From Bacteroidota bacterium (GTDB lineage Bacteria; Bacteroidota; Bacteroidia; B-17B0; Aurantibacillaceae), in contig JAUXZS010000024.1 in assembly GCA_030692515.1 (NCBI GenBank), positions 434,001 through 498,000 of the forward strand: a stretch of 64,000 nucleotides of DNA, given 5' to 3'. Position numbers and translations under genes: made by a program. This document shows, piece by piece, positions 8,934 to 18,081 of the stretch (the first letter of the stretch is position 1; each line of letters starts with the position of its first letter). The notes under the pieces were generated by a model. It was not told the DNA's origin. It did not search any database and saw only the letters and a list, made by a program, of their open reading frames with translations.

Positions 8934-10130
8934 TTACACACTTTCATCAAACATTATTTCGTCAGAACTGCCAATTTTATGCAAAGGTTTTTCAATTGGT
9001 AATGTGAAGTAAAAAGATGAACCTTCACCTTCAATACTTTCTACCCAAATTTCACCACCATTCTTTTCTAAAAATCCTTTTACCAATAATAATCCAATTC
9101 CAGCCCCTTTATCTTTTTTTCGAGTTTCTGAAAGGGCTTTCAATTGTGGTGTAAAAATTTTTTCCATTATTTCTTTCGACATTCCAATTCCAGTATCCTT
9201 AACCTGAACAATAATTTTGTCATCTTTGCATTTTGCTGAAACCGTTATTGCCCCTCCTTTTCCTGTATGTTTTATAGCATTTGAAACGATATTTTGAATA
9301 ATGGAAATTAACATTTTACCATCTGCAAATACAGAAGTATTCTCTTCAATTTCGTGATGAAGATTGATCGTGTTTATTGAAGCGGCTTCGTTTAAGGTTT
9401 CAAACACTTTATTAATGTATTCTGTTAGTTTTATTTTTGTAGGGGAAAATATGTCTGATGCGTATTTTATTCTTGCCCATTCAACTAAATAATCAAGCAT
9501 TTCTAATTCATCAGTTGATGACTTGTAAAGTAAGTCGAGCATTTCTTGAACAGAATCGGCCTTCATTTTGTGAAAATTTTCTTTCAAATATTTGGCTGTT
9601 CCTATTATAGATGAAAGCGGACTTCTTAAATCGTGAGAAAGTATTGCCATAACACTTTCTTTATGTGTGTTAAGGTCTTCCAATTCTTTGACATATTTTT
9701 TTATAGAATCTTCCGATTGTTTCCTGTATGTTAAGTCCTGTAAAATTTTAACATATCCTATCATCACTCCATCTAAACTAATGAGTGGAAACACCAAACC
9801 AAAAGCATAAAACAAGCTCTTGTCTTTAGCGATATGCCATCTATTATCTGTTGCTCTTCCTTCTTTTAAAGCGGTCTGGATTTCCCTTTTAGGAATTCCC
9901 TTTTTTAAATCTTCATCCGTAAATATTAAATCGAATGGCTCTCCTATAACTTCGTCCACTTCATAACCAAATATTTTTGTCGAACCTGCACTCCAACTAT
10001 TTATTTTAAATTCTTTATCTAATGTAAAAATTGAATAATCTTGCAAACTGTCAATTATTTGGCTATAAAATTCAGCTGTCGGAAGATATTTGTTTTTAAG
10101 AATTTTAGGATTGTCTTGTTTGTTTTTCAT
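8934..10130 (-). CDS. PAS domain sensor histidine kinase
   Basis: 398 residues, no membrane segments, so probably a cytoplasmic sensor. PAS domain about 25-137 (DYSIFTLDKEFKINSWSAGS, IFGYEVDEVIGEPF) with a C-terminal PAC-like segment ending VKILQDLTYRKQ. HisKA follows with the phosphoacceptor His166 in LSHDLRSPLSS. The ATPase domain has the N box QNIVSNAIKHTGKGG, G1 DTGIGMS and G2 GAGIGLLLVKGFLEKNGGEIWVES. No response regulator adjoins it. The gene stands alone between two related attC-like repeats, which suggests it may have moved as a single-gene unit. The signal and partner are unknown. Confidence 0.92.
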   Translation of the reverse strand: MKNKQDNPKILKNKYLPTAEFYSQIIDSLQDYSIFTLDKEFKINSWSAGSTKIFGYEVDEVIGEPFDLIFTDEDLKKGIPKREIQTALKEGRATDNRWHIAKDKSLFYAFGLVFPLISLDGVMIGYVKILQDLTYRKQSEDSIKKYVKELEDLNTHKESVMAILSHDLRSPLSSIIGTAKYLKENFHKMKADSVQEMLDLLYKSSTDELEMLDYLVEWARIKYASDIFSPTKIKLTEYINKVFETLNEAASINTINLHHEIEENTSVFADGKMLISIIQNIVSNAIKHTGKGGAITVSAKCKDDKIIVQVKDTGIGMSKEIMEKIFTPQLKALSETRKKDKGAGIGLLLVKGFLEKNGGEIWVESIEGEGSSFYFTLPIEKPLHKIGSSDEIMFDESV

Positions 10131-10190
10131 TGGATTTATTTTAATTGATTATAGAAAATTGTTATGTTGTTGGTGAGTCTTACTACCATT

Positions 10191-10259
10191 GCGTATAACT
10201 AATCCCTAATCGTCGCCCATTCGTTTATAAATATTTGTAAACGTTTGTAGGTGTTGGTT
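10191..10259. repeat. attC-like repeat, right copy
   Basis: It begins GCGTATAAC (10191-10199), the exact inverse of the GTTATACGC that ends the left copy, and continues with AACTAAT (10197-10203), CGCCCA (10214-10219), TAGGTG (10248-10253) and GTT at 10257. These blocks match the left copy at 8826-8898 in order, orientation and rough spacing. The two copies bracket exactly one gene, the PAS histidine kinase. Confidence 0.45.
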
Positions 10260-10281
10260 TTCGTTTATCAAATATAAAAGA

Positions 10282-10310
10282 AAAACCCACATTAATAAAT
10301 GTGGGTTTTA
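10282..10310. terminator. Hairpin with flanking A and T runs
   Basis: AAAACCCACATT, a short loop, then AATGTGGGTTTT form a strong stem with an A run on the left and a T run on the right. It works as a Rho-independent terminator in either direction; it lies upstream of the kinase gene and downstream of the minus-strand secreted-protein gene's region, so which transcript it serves is unclear. Confidence 0.6.
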
Positions 10311-10382
10311 AAATATTGTTCTGTGCTCCGCTCCTCACCCGTCGTTTATCTGAACTCATTTTCTAAAGCCAAATCCCCCTAG

Positions 10383-10401
10383 CCCCCTTTAATAAAGGGG
10401 G
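10383..10401. repeat. CCCCCTTT/AAAGGGGG dispersed hairpin
   Basis: A perfect CCCCCTTT - AAAGGGGG stem preceded by AAATCCCCCTAG. This type of element is scattered in many Bacteroidota and cyanobacterial genomes. With the terminator at 10282-10310 and the right attC-like copy it accounts for most of the 320-base gap between 10131 and 10453. Confidence 0.55.
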
Positions 10402-10453
10402 AATATTAAAAAAAAATATTTTTCGTGAAAACAAAGTGGTTAATTTTATCGGT

Positions 10454-11890
10454 TTATTCTGAAATTAATAATTTCTTAGTTCCAATTAAATTATTAGTGG
10501 TTAAACTTCTAATGTTTAACATATACATACCCGCATGTAAGCTTGAAGAAATATTGTTTTTTGAATTATTTACATTTACAACTATTGAGTAAATTATTTT
10601 CCCAGCAAGATCAGTTACCTCAACCAAATATTGCTCTTCTAGAGCTGATTCAAATCTTAAATTATAACCTGCAGAATTTGATGGGTTTGGGATAATATCA
10701 AAATTTAATTTAGTTTCATTTTTATACTCAATTGCTCGCATTTGTGAATATTTGGACCTTCCATCGTAATCTGTTTGTTTTATTCTATAATACGAAATGC
10801 CGTCAAAAGGTTTATTATCGTTATATAAATAATCTACATTTTTTGAACTATTACCCGCTCCACTAACAACAGAAACGGTTTCAAAAACTGAAGCGTCTTT
10901 AGATTTTTCTATTGTAAAATAATTATTATTTACTTCGCGAATTGTATACCAATTTATGGCAATGTAACCTTTGTTTTTTGTTGCTTCAAAAGATAATAAT
11001 TGAATGTCGAGCGGTATAGTATTTGTGGCGCTTATACTGTATGAACAATTAGCACCTGCATTACCATCTATACCAATAAGAACTGTTTGATTTGGACTCA
11101 AATTATTAATTGTGGCGGTAACAGTACCCCCACTCCCGCTTGTACATCCTATATTGGTTAGGGTGCCGCATGCGCCGGTAAAATATCCAATTTGAAATCC
11201 GGAGCCACCTCCAGAACAAACTATGTTAGAAATTGTTATTACTACTTGGCAAGGAAAAGTACAAGTTGATAAAGTGGTAATAGAGTACCAGGCATTATTT
11301 TCTAAAGAACCTGCGCAAAATTGTGCTGCTGGTGGATCTGTAGGTGTATTTGCAGTCATGCAATAATTATTAAGGAATTGAGCCGTAGGTGAAATTTGGG
11401 TTGGACTAGTACAATAATCATTTGGAGCCGGCAATACTTGTGTGCATAAAGTAAATGACCCATTATTTGCACTCCAAATTCTTGCCACATAACAGGTATT
11501 TGGCGCAAAAGTATTTGTTGTTGGTGTTGCAGTATTAAAAGTAGCGCCAGTACCACTATTTCCAAGACATTGCGCATCCATAACTGTTGAACAATTAATG
11601 CTATAAACCGTAACGGCCCAGTTACCACTTGCTGTTCCTTGATTAATTGTAAAATTTATGCATTGCGCTGTAGCATTAGTGCAAAATCTAACATAAGTAA
11701 CGCCTCCACTTCCACCATAACCAGCTCCTGCGCATGGTGCTGAACCTGTAGTAGCATTTGTAAAATTAAAACAAGCTTGTGCAGTTGTTGGAGTGCCTAA
11801 ATTAAATGCGCCAGCACAAGTTGCTTGCGAAAATAAATGTTGATTAAAAACTACACAACAAAAAATTATTATAACTGATTTAAACTTCAT
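10454..11890 (-). CDS. Secreted protein with type A T9SS sorting domain
   Basis: 478 residues. Signal peptide MKFKSVIIIFCCVVFNQHLFSQ, then a Cys-, Gly- and Thr-rich region (about 23-290) made of two beta-sandwich-like units with repeated patterns such as CINFTINQGTASGNWAVTVY and CQVVITISNIVCSGGGSGFQIGYF, which look like repeated domains binding or displaying something at the surface. A linker LLSFEATKNKGYIAINWYT leads into the fibronectin-like segment found before many T9SS tails, and the last ~80 residues are a type A signal (FDIIPNPSNSAGYNLRFE, then GMYMLNIRS). No catalytic motif is visible. A small secreted-protein gene lies 18 bases upstream on the same strand, so the two may be cotranscribed. 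Confidence 0.85.
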   Translation of the reverse strand: MKFKSVIIIFCCVVFNQHLFSQATCAGAFNLGTPTTAQACFNFTNATTGSAPCAGAGYGGSGGVTYVRFCTNATAQCINFTINQGTASGNWAVTVYSINCSTVMDAQCLGNSGTGATFNTATPTTNTFAPNTCYVARIWSANNGSFTLCTQVLPAPNDYCTSPTQISPTAQFLNNYCMTANTPTDPPAAQFCAGSLENNAWYSITTLSTCTFPCQVVITISNIVCSGGGSGFQIGYFTGACGTLTNIGCTSGSGGTVTATINNLSPNQTVLIGIDGNAGANCSYSISATNTIPLDIQLLSFEATKNKGYIAINWYTIREVNNNYFTIEKSKDASVFETVSVVSGAGNSSKNVDYLYNDNKPFDGISYYRIKQTDYDGRSKYSQMRAIEYKNETKLNFDIIPNPSNSAGYNLRFESALEEQYLVEVTDLAGKIIYSIVVNVNNSKNNISSSLHAGMYMLNIRSLTTNNLIGTKKLLISE

Positions 11891-11908
11891 GAATTATCTT
11901 TCTAAATG

Positions 11909-12184
11909 TTATTTTTTTGGAATGTATTGTAATTTTATTTGTCCTTCTTCCTTGGTATAAACATCTTTTCCGTTTATAATTTCCTTTGTAAACCCTTGTT
12001 CTTCTGGAGTTGTTATAGTGCCTTCGGTGAAAATTTGATTTGAGTTAATTTGCTGTTTCACAGAATCATCTTTCACTTCATTTTTAATCAAAATAACTTC
12101 TTTATTTTTTACATTGTTTTGTGATTTACAAATAACAACACTTCCAAAAAAGAAAAAACTGAATAATATTACATTACGCATCAT
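11909..12184 (-). CDS. Small exported protein, unknown function
   Basis: 91 residues (or 90 from the second Met at 12181) with a hydrophobic signal peptide ending near VVICKSQ. The Cys at about residue 19 does not sit in a good lipobox. The mature part is short, charged and Lys-rich (KNKEVILIKNEVKDDSVKQQ), ending EGQIKLQYIPKK. No family recognised. It lies just upstream of the secreted T9SS protein on the same strand, so probably cotranscribed with it. Confidence 0.65.
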   Translation of the reverse strand: MMRNVILFSFFFFGSVVICKSQNNVKNKEVILIKNEVKDDSVKQQINSNQIFTEGTITTPEEQGFTKEIINGKDVYTKEEGQIKLQYIPKK

Positions 12185-12304
12185 ATTGAAGAATTTTAAT
12201 CTTATTAAAGGTAACCCATTTTCATGAAAAATTCGCTATTTTGAAGGTATTTAACAATTTAAATTAGTAAATTCGGTATCAATCAAAAACTAAAATAAAT
12301 TTAA

Positions 12305-13294
12305 ATGTTTAGATTTTATTTTTTAATAATTTTATCGTGTGTTTTTTCATGCAAGAAAAAAGAAACATTAAATACTCCTCAAAATACTGCATCTACACCT
12401 TTAATAACATACAGTATATTTAATACAACTAATACCACATTATTAAGTAATAAAATTAATTGCATAATATCAGATAATTTAAACAACATTTGGTTTGGCA
12501 CTGCTAAAGGGTTAACCAAATTCGATGGTGCAAATTGGTTTACATTTGATTCAATTTCCCATTCACTCCCTAGCAATGTTTTTAATTGCTTAAAACAAGA
12601 TAATAATGGTAACATTTGGGTTGGAACAAATAATGGTTTACTAAAATACAATGGCACTAACTGGCAAACATTTAATACCAGCAACTCATTAATTCCATCA
12701 AATAGAATTCGATCTATTGCAATTGATAGTATAAATAATGTTTGGGTTGGAACATTTAGTGGAGGAGGCCTTGCTAAATACAATGGTGCCTCTTGGCTTG
12801 TTTACACACCCTCTAATTCTGGATTACCTAATAATTCTGTTGGCACTCTTGCAATTGATAATAATGGTTTGTTATGGATAGGGACAGCTAATGGCTTAAC
12901 ACATTTTAATGGAACTACATGGACGACATACAATATGAGTAATTCAAACCTACCTAATAACAGTGTTTATAGCATTGCAATAGACAATGATAACACAAAA
13001 TGGATTAGTACAAATGGAGGCTTAACAAAATTTAATGGAGCTTCCTGGCAAACATTTAATTCTTCAAATTCGCCATTGCCAATTAATTTATTACGAACAT
13101 TAATTCTTTTTCAAAACAATGTAAAATGGATTGGTACCGAAGGGGCAGGAGTTGCCAATTTTGACAATGTTTCGTGGAATATTATTAATGCAAACAACTC
13201 TAATATCCCAGATAATTTTATTAACGCGATATCAATCGATTCTCAAGGAAAAAAATGGGTAGGTACAAATAATGGAATTGTAGTAATCCCATAA
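12305..13294 (+). CDS. Lipoprotein with two-component-regulator-type propeller repeats
   Basis: 329 residues. The start MFRFYFLIILSCVFSCKKKE is a lipoprotein-type signal with Cys at about 16. The rest is at least six repeats of about 40 residues with the pattern NxxWxGTxxGLxxFNGxxWxTFxxSNSxLPxN, which is the Reg_prop ligand-sensing propeller usually found in hybrid two-component systems. Here the repeats stand alone without kinase or membrane-spanning parts, so the protein is probably a lipid-anchored binding or display propeller. The repeat DNA is itself quite uniform, so recombination between repeats is possible. Divergent from the small exported protein. Confidence 0.85.
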   Translation: MFRFYFLIILSCVFSCKKKETLNTPQNTASTPLITYSIFNTTNTTLLSNKINCIISDNLNNIWFGTAKGLTKFDGANWFTFDSISHSLPSNVFNCLKQDNNGNIWVGTNNGLLKYNGTNWQTFNTSNSLIPSNRIRSIAIDSINNVWVGTFSGGGLAKYNGASWLVYTPSNSGLPNNSVGTLAIDNNGLLWIGTANGLTHFNGTTWTTYNMSNSNLPNNSVYSIAIDNDNTKWISTNGGLTKFNGASWQTFNSSNSPLPINLLRTLILFQNNVKWIGTEGAGVANFDNVSWNIINANNSNIPDNFINAISIDSQGKKWVGTNNGIVVIP

Positions 13295-13338
13295 ATTCAC
13301 TTTTCCTTTTAATTTATTATTATAGCAATGTGATGAAA

Positions 13339-14889
13339 TTATTTTGCGTAACCTGTTGCTCTGGTTTCTCTAATTACAGTCACCTTTACTTGTCCAGGAT
13401 ACGTCATTTCTGTTTGAATACGTTGTGATATTTCAAAAGCTAATTCTTCTGCTCTTCCATCAGTTACTTTATCGCTAGAAACAATTACACGCACTTCTCG
13501 TCCTGCTTGAATAGCGTATGTTTTTTCTACGCCATCATAACTTAATGCCAATGCTTCTAAATCTTTTAAACGCTTCATGTATTGCTCTGCAATTTCTCTA
13601 CGAGCACCCGGGCGAGCACCACTAATTGCATCACACACCTGAATGATTGGTGCATATAAAGTAGTCATTTCAATTTCATCGTGGTGAGCTCCAATAGCAT
13701 TTACAACTTCTGGTTTTTCTTTATACTGCTCTGCCAACTTCATACCTAATAAAGCGTGAGGTAATTCTGGTTCGTTATCGGGTACCTTACCAATATCATG
13801 TAATAAACCTGCACGCTTGGCAACCTTTGGATTTAAGCCCATTTCGCTAGCCATAACCGCACAAAGATTGGCAACTTCTCTACTATGTTGTAATAAATTT
13901 TGTCCGTAAGATGAGCGATACTTCATACGGCCAACCATACGAATTAATTCTGGATGTAAGCCATGAATACCTAAATCAATACAAGTACGTTTTCCGGTTT
14001 CAATAATTTCTTCCTCTAACATTTTTTTGGTTTTTTCAACCACTTCTTCAATACGCGCAGGATGAATACGACCATCCGTAACTAATTGATGTAATGCTAA
14101 ACGACAAATTTCTCTTCTAATAGAATCAAAACAAGATAAAGTAATTGCATCTGGTGTATCATCAACAATAATTTCAACACCGGTTGCTGCTTCTAAAGCA
14201 CGAATGTTTCTTCCTTCACGACCAATAATTCTTCCTTTAGTTTCATCTCCTTCAATATGAAAAACAGAAATAGAATTTTCAATAGCTGTTTCTGTTGCCA
14301 CACGTTGAATAGATTGTAGTACTATTTTTTTTGCTTCTTTATTGGCAGTTAATTTAGCTTCATCCATAATGTCTTTTACATATGACATTGCTTGGGTTTT
14401 AGCCTCGGCTTTAATAGTTTCTATTAATTGTAATTTGGCATCGTCTGCTTTTAGTCCGCTTACTTTTTCAAGCATTTCTACTTGTTTACGATGTCCTTTT
14501 TCGACCTCTTCTAAACGATGTTTGTACAAATCAATTTGCTGATTGGCTTGATTTTTTAAAGTTTCGGCTTCTTTATCCTTACGATTTAAGTCCTCAATTT
14601 TTTTATTTATCTCGCTTTCTTTTTGTTTTACCTTATTTTCGGTTTGTAAAATATGAGCGTTTTTTTCTTGAATAGATTTATCGTGCTCAGATTTTAATTG
14701 CAGAAATTTTTCTTTTGCCTGTAATATTTTTTCTTGTTTAACCGATTCAGCTTTTACTTCTGCTTCCTTTATTAAATTCTCTTTTTCTTTATTTGCAGTA
14801 GCATTTATTTTACTACCTGCTAATATAAATCCGGCCACAATACCCAGAATCAGGGCACCTGCTATTATACTAATTGTTACTATATCCAT
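13339..14889 (-). CDS. rny: Ribonuclease Y
   Basis: 516 residues, the normal length for RNase Y. N-terminal membrane anchor (about 4-24), a long charged coiled coil (about 30-205), a KH domain with the [15 protein letters not shown] loop (GREG at 223-226) and an HD domain with HDIGK (His364, Asp365). RNase Y is a membrane-tethered endoribonuclease that starts mRNA decay. The gene follows zapA on the same strand, a common order in Bacteroidota, but a strong terminator hairpin at 14923-14961 separates the two. Confidence 0.97.
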   Translation of the reverse strand: MDIVTISIIAGALILGIVAGFILAGSKINATANKEKENLIKEAEVKAESVKQEKILQAKEKFLQLKSEHDKSIQEKNAHILQTENKVKQKESEINKKIEDLNRKDKEAETLKNQANQQIDLYKHRLEEVEKGHRKQVEMLEKVSGLKADDAKLQLIETIKAEAKTQAMSYVKDIMDEAKLTANKEAKKIVLQSIQRVATETAIENSISVFHIEGDETKGRIIGREGRNIRALEAATGVEIIVDDTPDAITLSCFDSIRREICRLALHQLVTDGRIHPARIEEVVEKTKKMLEEEIIETGKRTCIDLGIHGLHPELIRMVGRMKYRSSYGQNLLQHSREVANLCAVMASEMGLNPKVAKRAGLLHDIGKVPDNEPELPHALLGMKLAEQYKEKPEVVNAIGAHHDEIEMTTLYAPIIQVCDAISGARPGARREIAEQYMKRLKDLEALALSYDGVEKTYAIQAGREVRVIVSSDKVTDGRAEELAFEISQRIQTEMTYPGQVKVTVIRETRATGYAK

Positions 14890-14922
14890 CTTTCGTTATT
14901 TTTAAATTCTATTAAATAAAAA

Positions 14923-14961
14923 ACGCACAAAAATTTAAGATAAATCTCAAATTTTGTGCGT
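14923..14961 (-). terminator. Rho-independent terminator between zapA and rny
   Basis: Read on the minus strand, ACGCACAAAATTTGAGAT pairs with ATCTTAAATTTTTGTGCGT and is followed by TTTTTTATTT. It lies in the 98-base gap, so it should end or attenuate zapA transcripts before rny. Confidence 0.75.
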
Positions 14962-14987
14962 GTAAGTATATAAAACTCTCGTTTTAC

Positions 14988-15296
14988 TTATTCGTTAATA
15001 TTTTTAATGTCTTGCATGTGTTGTTCTAACATATGTTCGACACTTGAAAATAGCTTTTTTAAGTGACTTAATTCTCCCTCTGCAGCGTTGGCCTTTTTAT
15101 ATTGTTCTGCTACTAACTGTAACATCACCATGGTCAACACATCTTTTCTATCTTTAATTGCGTAGTTTTTTTCGAACTCTGCAATTTTTGTATTTATTAA
15201 ACTAACGGCCTCTTTAATGTTTTGCTCGTCGTCGGCATTTACCTTTAAAGGAAAAATACTTCCGGCAATTTCAACTTTTATATTTACTTCGCTCAT
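14988..15296 (-). CDS. zapA: Cell division protein ZapA
   Basis: 102 residues, with the ZapA pattern: N-terminal VNIKVEIAGSIFPLKVNADDEQNIKEAVSLINTKI, then a central helix EKNYAIKDRKDVLTMVMLQLVAEQYK, and a C-terminal coiled coil. ZapA binds and bundles FtsZ at the division site. It lies 18 bases after a very large coiled-coil gene and before rny, which fits the coiled-coil/zapA/rny order of Bacteroidota. Confidence 0.92.
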   Translation of the reverse strand: MSEVNIKVEIAGSIFPLKVNADDEQNIKEAVSLINTKIAEFEKNYAIKDRKDVLTMVMLQLVAEQYKKANAAEGELSHLKKLFSSVEHMLEQHMQDIKNINE

Positions 15297-15314
15297 ATAA
15301 AGAGGGCGTTAATA

Positions 15315-17642
15315 TTAAGCACTTAATAACGTAATGCACTTGTCTATTTCACGCACCAAATCGTTTATTTGTTTTTTCATTTGAGATTTTTCAGTTTTCC
15401 CATTTGAATTATTGGCTAAGATAACATTCTTTCTGTGATTATTCAAGTCTGTAACGTCAATTCCTTGACTATCAATATTTTGAGATAACTCACCAATTAC
15501 ATCGTTCATTTTTAATAATTGCGTAGCCATTTGTTCTTTTTCATCAAGTAGCACTAAACGCTCATCATTTAAGCCATCTATTTGTTTAAATAACTTATCA
15601 ATAAAGGCTTCTTGCTCTTCTGCATTTACAGAATCAGCGCTACTGCTTGAAACTGATTGGATTTCAGATTCGTAAGAAGCAATTTTTTCGTTTAAAGAAG
15701 ATACCGTTGAATTTAGGTCAGAAATACTTGATTGTAATCCAGTTAACTGGGTTAATAAATCTAATTTTTCAGAATTAAGTGTATCAAAACCTGCCTGTAA
15801 TTCAGTAAGTTCTGATTTTAATTGCGAAATTTCTTGGGTTAAGGCTGCATTTGCACCTTCAAGATTAGTAATGCTGAAGTTCTTTTCAGATAAAATTTCT
15901 TTAAACTCTTCAACTTTTGCAGCACTCACCGTTTTAATTTCTTCTAACTCAGCTTTTATTAAAGCTAATTCTGCCTCTTGCGCTTCTACTTTATCTTGTG
16001 CCGAATCAATATCACAAATTAAGCTAGTGTTTTCTACCAATAATTTCTGAAACTCAATTTCTTTATCCAAGATTTGTTGTTTAACGGCAGATTCTATTTC
16101 TGTTTTAAAACCTTCTAATTCCGTTTCTTTTAAAGAAATAGAATTTTCTAAATCACTTATTTGAGAATTTAGATTTTCGATTTGAATAGAAGCATTATCT
16201 AATTCCTGAACTTTTAATTCTAATGAAACTTCCGTTTCGCCAAGATTATTTGTGGTTGTTTCAAATAAAGAACTTAAGTTATTTAACTCTGTACTTAAGC
16301 TTTCAATTTTTGAATTAAGTTCGTTTACTTGTTCACCACTAGTTAAAGCAGAAGTTTGTTTAAAAGAATCAAATTCGTTAGTTAACTCTAAAAATTTCTC
16401 AGCTTCTGTTTTTAATTGATATTGGTAACTATTAAGTTGACCAGTTAATTTTTCGAATTCAGAATTTTGAGAATCAATATGAATAACTAATTCTTTAATT
16501 TTTTCGTTTGCCTGATCGTTATCTAATTGTGATTTTGTTAATTCATTACTTAGACGAGTGTTTTGTTCGTTAGAATGAATTAATGCATTTGATAATTTCT
16601 CTTCGTAACCATTTGTAATTTCTTCAATTTGTGAAGTATGAGAACTAGTTAATGCGCTAACAAACGTTTCATGCTCAGATTTTAAATTACTTATTTGATT
16701 CTGAAAAGAAGTAGTTAACTCTTCTGATGATGAATTTGTGTTGTTTTTTAATTCTTCAATTTGTGCTTCATATCCCGAAATTAATTCGCTTTCCTTTGCA
16801 GAAAATTCTGAAGTTAAACTTTCTATTTTAGAATTAAATTCTGTTGTTAAAGTATTACGCTGCTCTTCTAACTCTAATTTTAATCCAGAAATTTCTGTCT
16901 TATAAGTAAACTCTAAACCTTCAATTTTTTGAGAGTAACTTGTTTCAAGTTCTTCCATTGCTGATTGACTCGAAACTTTTAAAGCATTAATTTCTGTTTC
17001 GCTGCTTGAAGTTAAGTTTGAAATTTGATTATTGTAATCTTGCTTTAAAAAAGTAATTTGTTGCTCGTAAGATTGTTTAATACCAACAATTTCTTCTTGA
17101 TGATTCATTGTTAGAGATTGTTCTTTATCAGCCCAATTTGCAGATAACTCGTTTACTCTATTTTCAAATTCTTCTTTTATCCCAGACTCTTTATAATAAG
17201 TGTTAGAGCGTAACTCTTCAATTTGCGTTCTGTATTCTTGCTTTACAGACTCTAAGTTTGCGCTTGCCTCTTCTCTAATTCCTTCAATTTTTAATTCGTA
17301 ATCTGCCGAAATAGAATTTAAATCACTTTTTAAATTTTCAATCTCAGATAGTCGTTGCTCAATTTCCTCTTGTTTAGCGTGTAATTGGTCCTTTATTGTG
17401 CCGCGAAGTTCTTTAAATGAGGCTAATTCTCCTTTATAATTGGTATTGTCACGCTCCATTACAACCAATTTGGTGTTTAAAACATCAATGGTTACTTGAA
17501 GGCGCTTGCAATCCTCATCGCGCATTATTAGCTGATTACGGTAGTCGCTTAACGAGCGTTTTAGCTCATTAAATTCCTTTCGCAATACTAAATCGTTTTC
17601 TAAAACTTGCTGTAATTCGGTTTTTAAACTTTCTGCGTTCAT
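15315..17642 (-). CDS. Giant coiled-coil protein upstream of zapA
   Basis: The start chosen is the Met at 17642 (MNAESLKTELQQVLEND), giving 775 residues; a longer frame begins at 17675. There is no signal or membrane segment. The whole protein is a heptad-repeat coiled coil rich in Glu, Ser, Asn and Leu, with many imperfect repeats of the form YxxxIxxLxxxYxxEI. The two ends look like the short coiled-coil partner usually found before zapA: the N-terminus to about 75, and the C-terminus DKLFKQIDGLNDERLVLLDEKEQM...MKKQINDLVREIDKCITLL. So it seems to be that division-related protein with a greatly expanded middle. Role in division is inferred from position only. Confidence 0.8.
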   Translation of the reverse strand: MNAESLKTELQQVLENDLVLRKEFNELKRSLSDYRNQLIMRDEDCKRLQVTIDVLNTKLVVMERDNTNYKGELASFKELRGTIKDQLHAKQEEIEQRLSEIENLKSDLNSISADYELKIEGIREEASANLESVKQEYRTQIEELRSNTYYKESGIKEEFENRVNELSANWADKEQSLTMNHQEEIVGIKQSYEQQITFLKQDYNNQISNLTSSSETEINALKVSSQSAMEELETSYSQKIEGLEFTYKTEISGLKLELEEQRNTLTTEFNSKIESLTSEFSAKESELISGYEAQIEELKNNTNSSSEELTTSFQNQISNLKSEHETFVSALTSSHTSQIEEITNGYEEKLSNALIHSNEQNTRLSNELTKSQLDNDQANEKIKELVIHIDSQNSEFEKLTGQLNSYQYQLKTEAEKFLELTNEFDSFKQTSALTSGEQVNELNSKIESLSTELNNLSSLFETTTNNLGETEVSLELKVQELDNASIQIENLNSQISDLENSISLKETELEGFKTEIESAVKQQILDKEIEFQKLLVENTSLICDIDSAQDKVEAQEAELALIKAELEEIKTVSAAKVEEFKEILSEKNFSITNLEGANAALTQEISQLKSELTELQAGFDTLNSEKLDLLTQLTGLQSSISDLNSTVSSLNEKIASYESEIQSVSSSSADSVNAEEQEAFIDKLFKQIDGLNDERLVLLDEKEQMATQLLKMNDVIGELSQNIDSQGIDVTDLNNHRKNVILANNSNGKTEKSQMKKQINDLVREIDKCITLLSA

Positions 17643-17858
17643 TATTCTTGTTTTGATTTTTATAAAAATAGTCAACTAAAGCGGCAAGAAAACCCAACTA
17701 AAGCATTATGATTAAACACGTTAATGTTAATTAACCTGAGCGTTATTAAGAATGGATTGTTAATTACCTTAAACCACAAAGGCTTGATTTTAGAGCAATG
17801 CAGCTGTTCTTAAAATAAATGAGGCGGTTTAACGGAAAAAAAACAAAATAAAACACGT

Positions 17859-17882
17859 CTTAGTTTTTAATAAAAAACTAAG
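17859..17882. terminator. Hairpin in the gap before rpoD
   Basis: CTTAGTTTTT - AAAAACTAAG stem followed by an AT-rich run. It lies in the 439-base gap between the divergent coiled-coil gene and rpoD. Apart from this hairpin and a TAACTTTA element (18052-18059) 22 bases before the rpoD start, I see nothing in the gap. No + strand gene precedes it, so if it is a terminator it would end a short unannotated RNA. Confidence 0.4.
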
Positions 17883-18081
17883 AATAATTTTTATTTAAAA
17901 AGTTTAGGCGGCAGCAATTTGCTCGCAATTAAATTTACTTGGCAATGTTTATTTTAGAAATATTACACGAATTTTAACAAAAAAAAGAAACTTTTCGTCG
18001 ACATATGCGTTATAAATGTAGAATTTCTTAAAATAATTGCCATTTTTTACATAACTTTACCTCTTAATCCAACTCAAAAGC

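Noticed and set aside
8934-10130. The PAS kinase as the missing partner of the NtrC-type regulator
   Set aside because: They are 13 kb apart, and the kinase is bounded by repeats that suggest separate mobility; no evidence links them.
10454-12184. Two-gene minus-strand unit as a toxin and immunity pair
   Set aside because: The large protein has a T9SS tail and no toxin domain; the small one is exported and has no immunity-like features.
12379-12783. 134-codon minus-strand frame
   Set aside because: Antisense to the propeller repeats; its regular Leu pattern only mirrors them.
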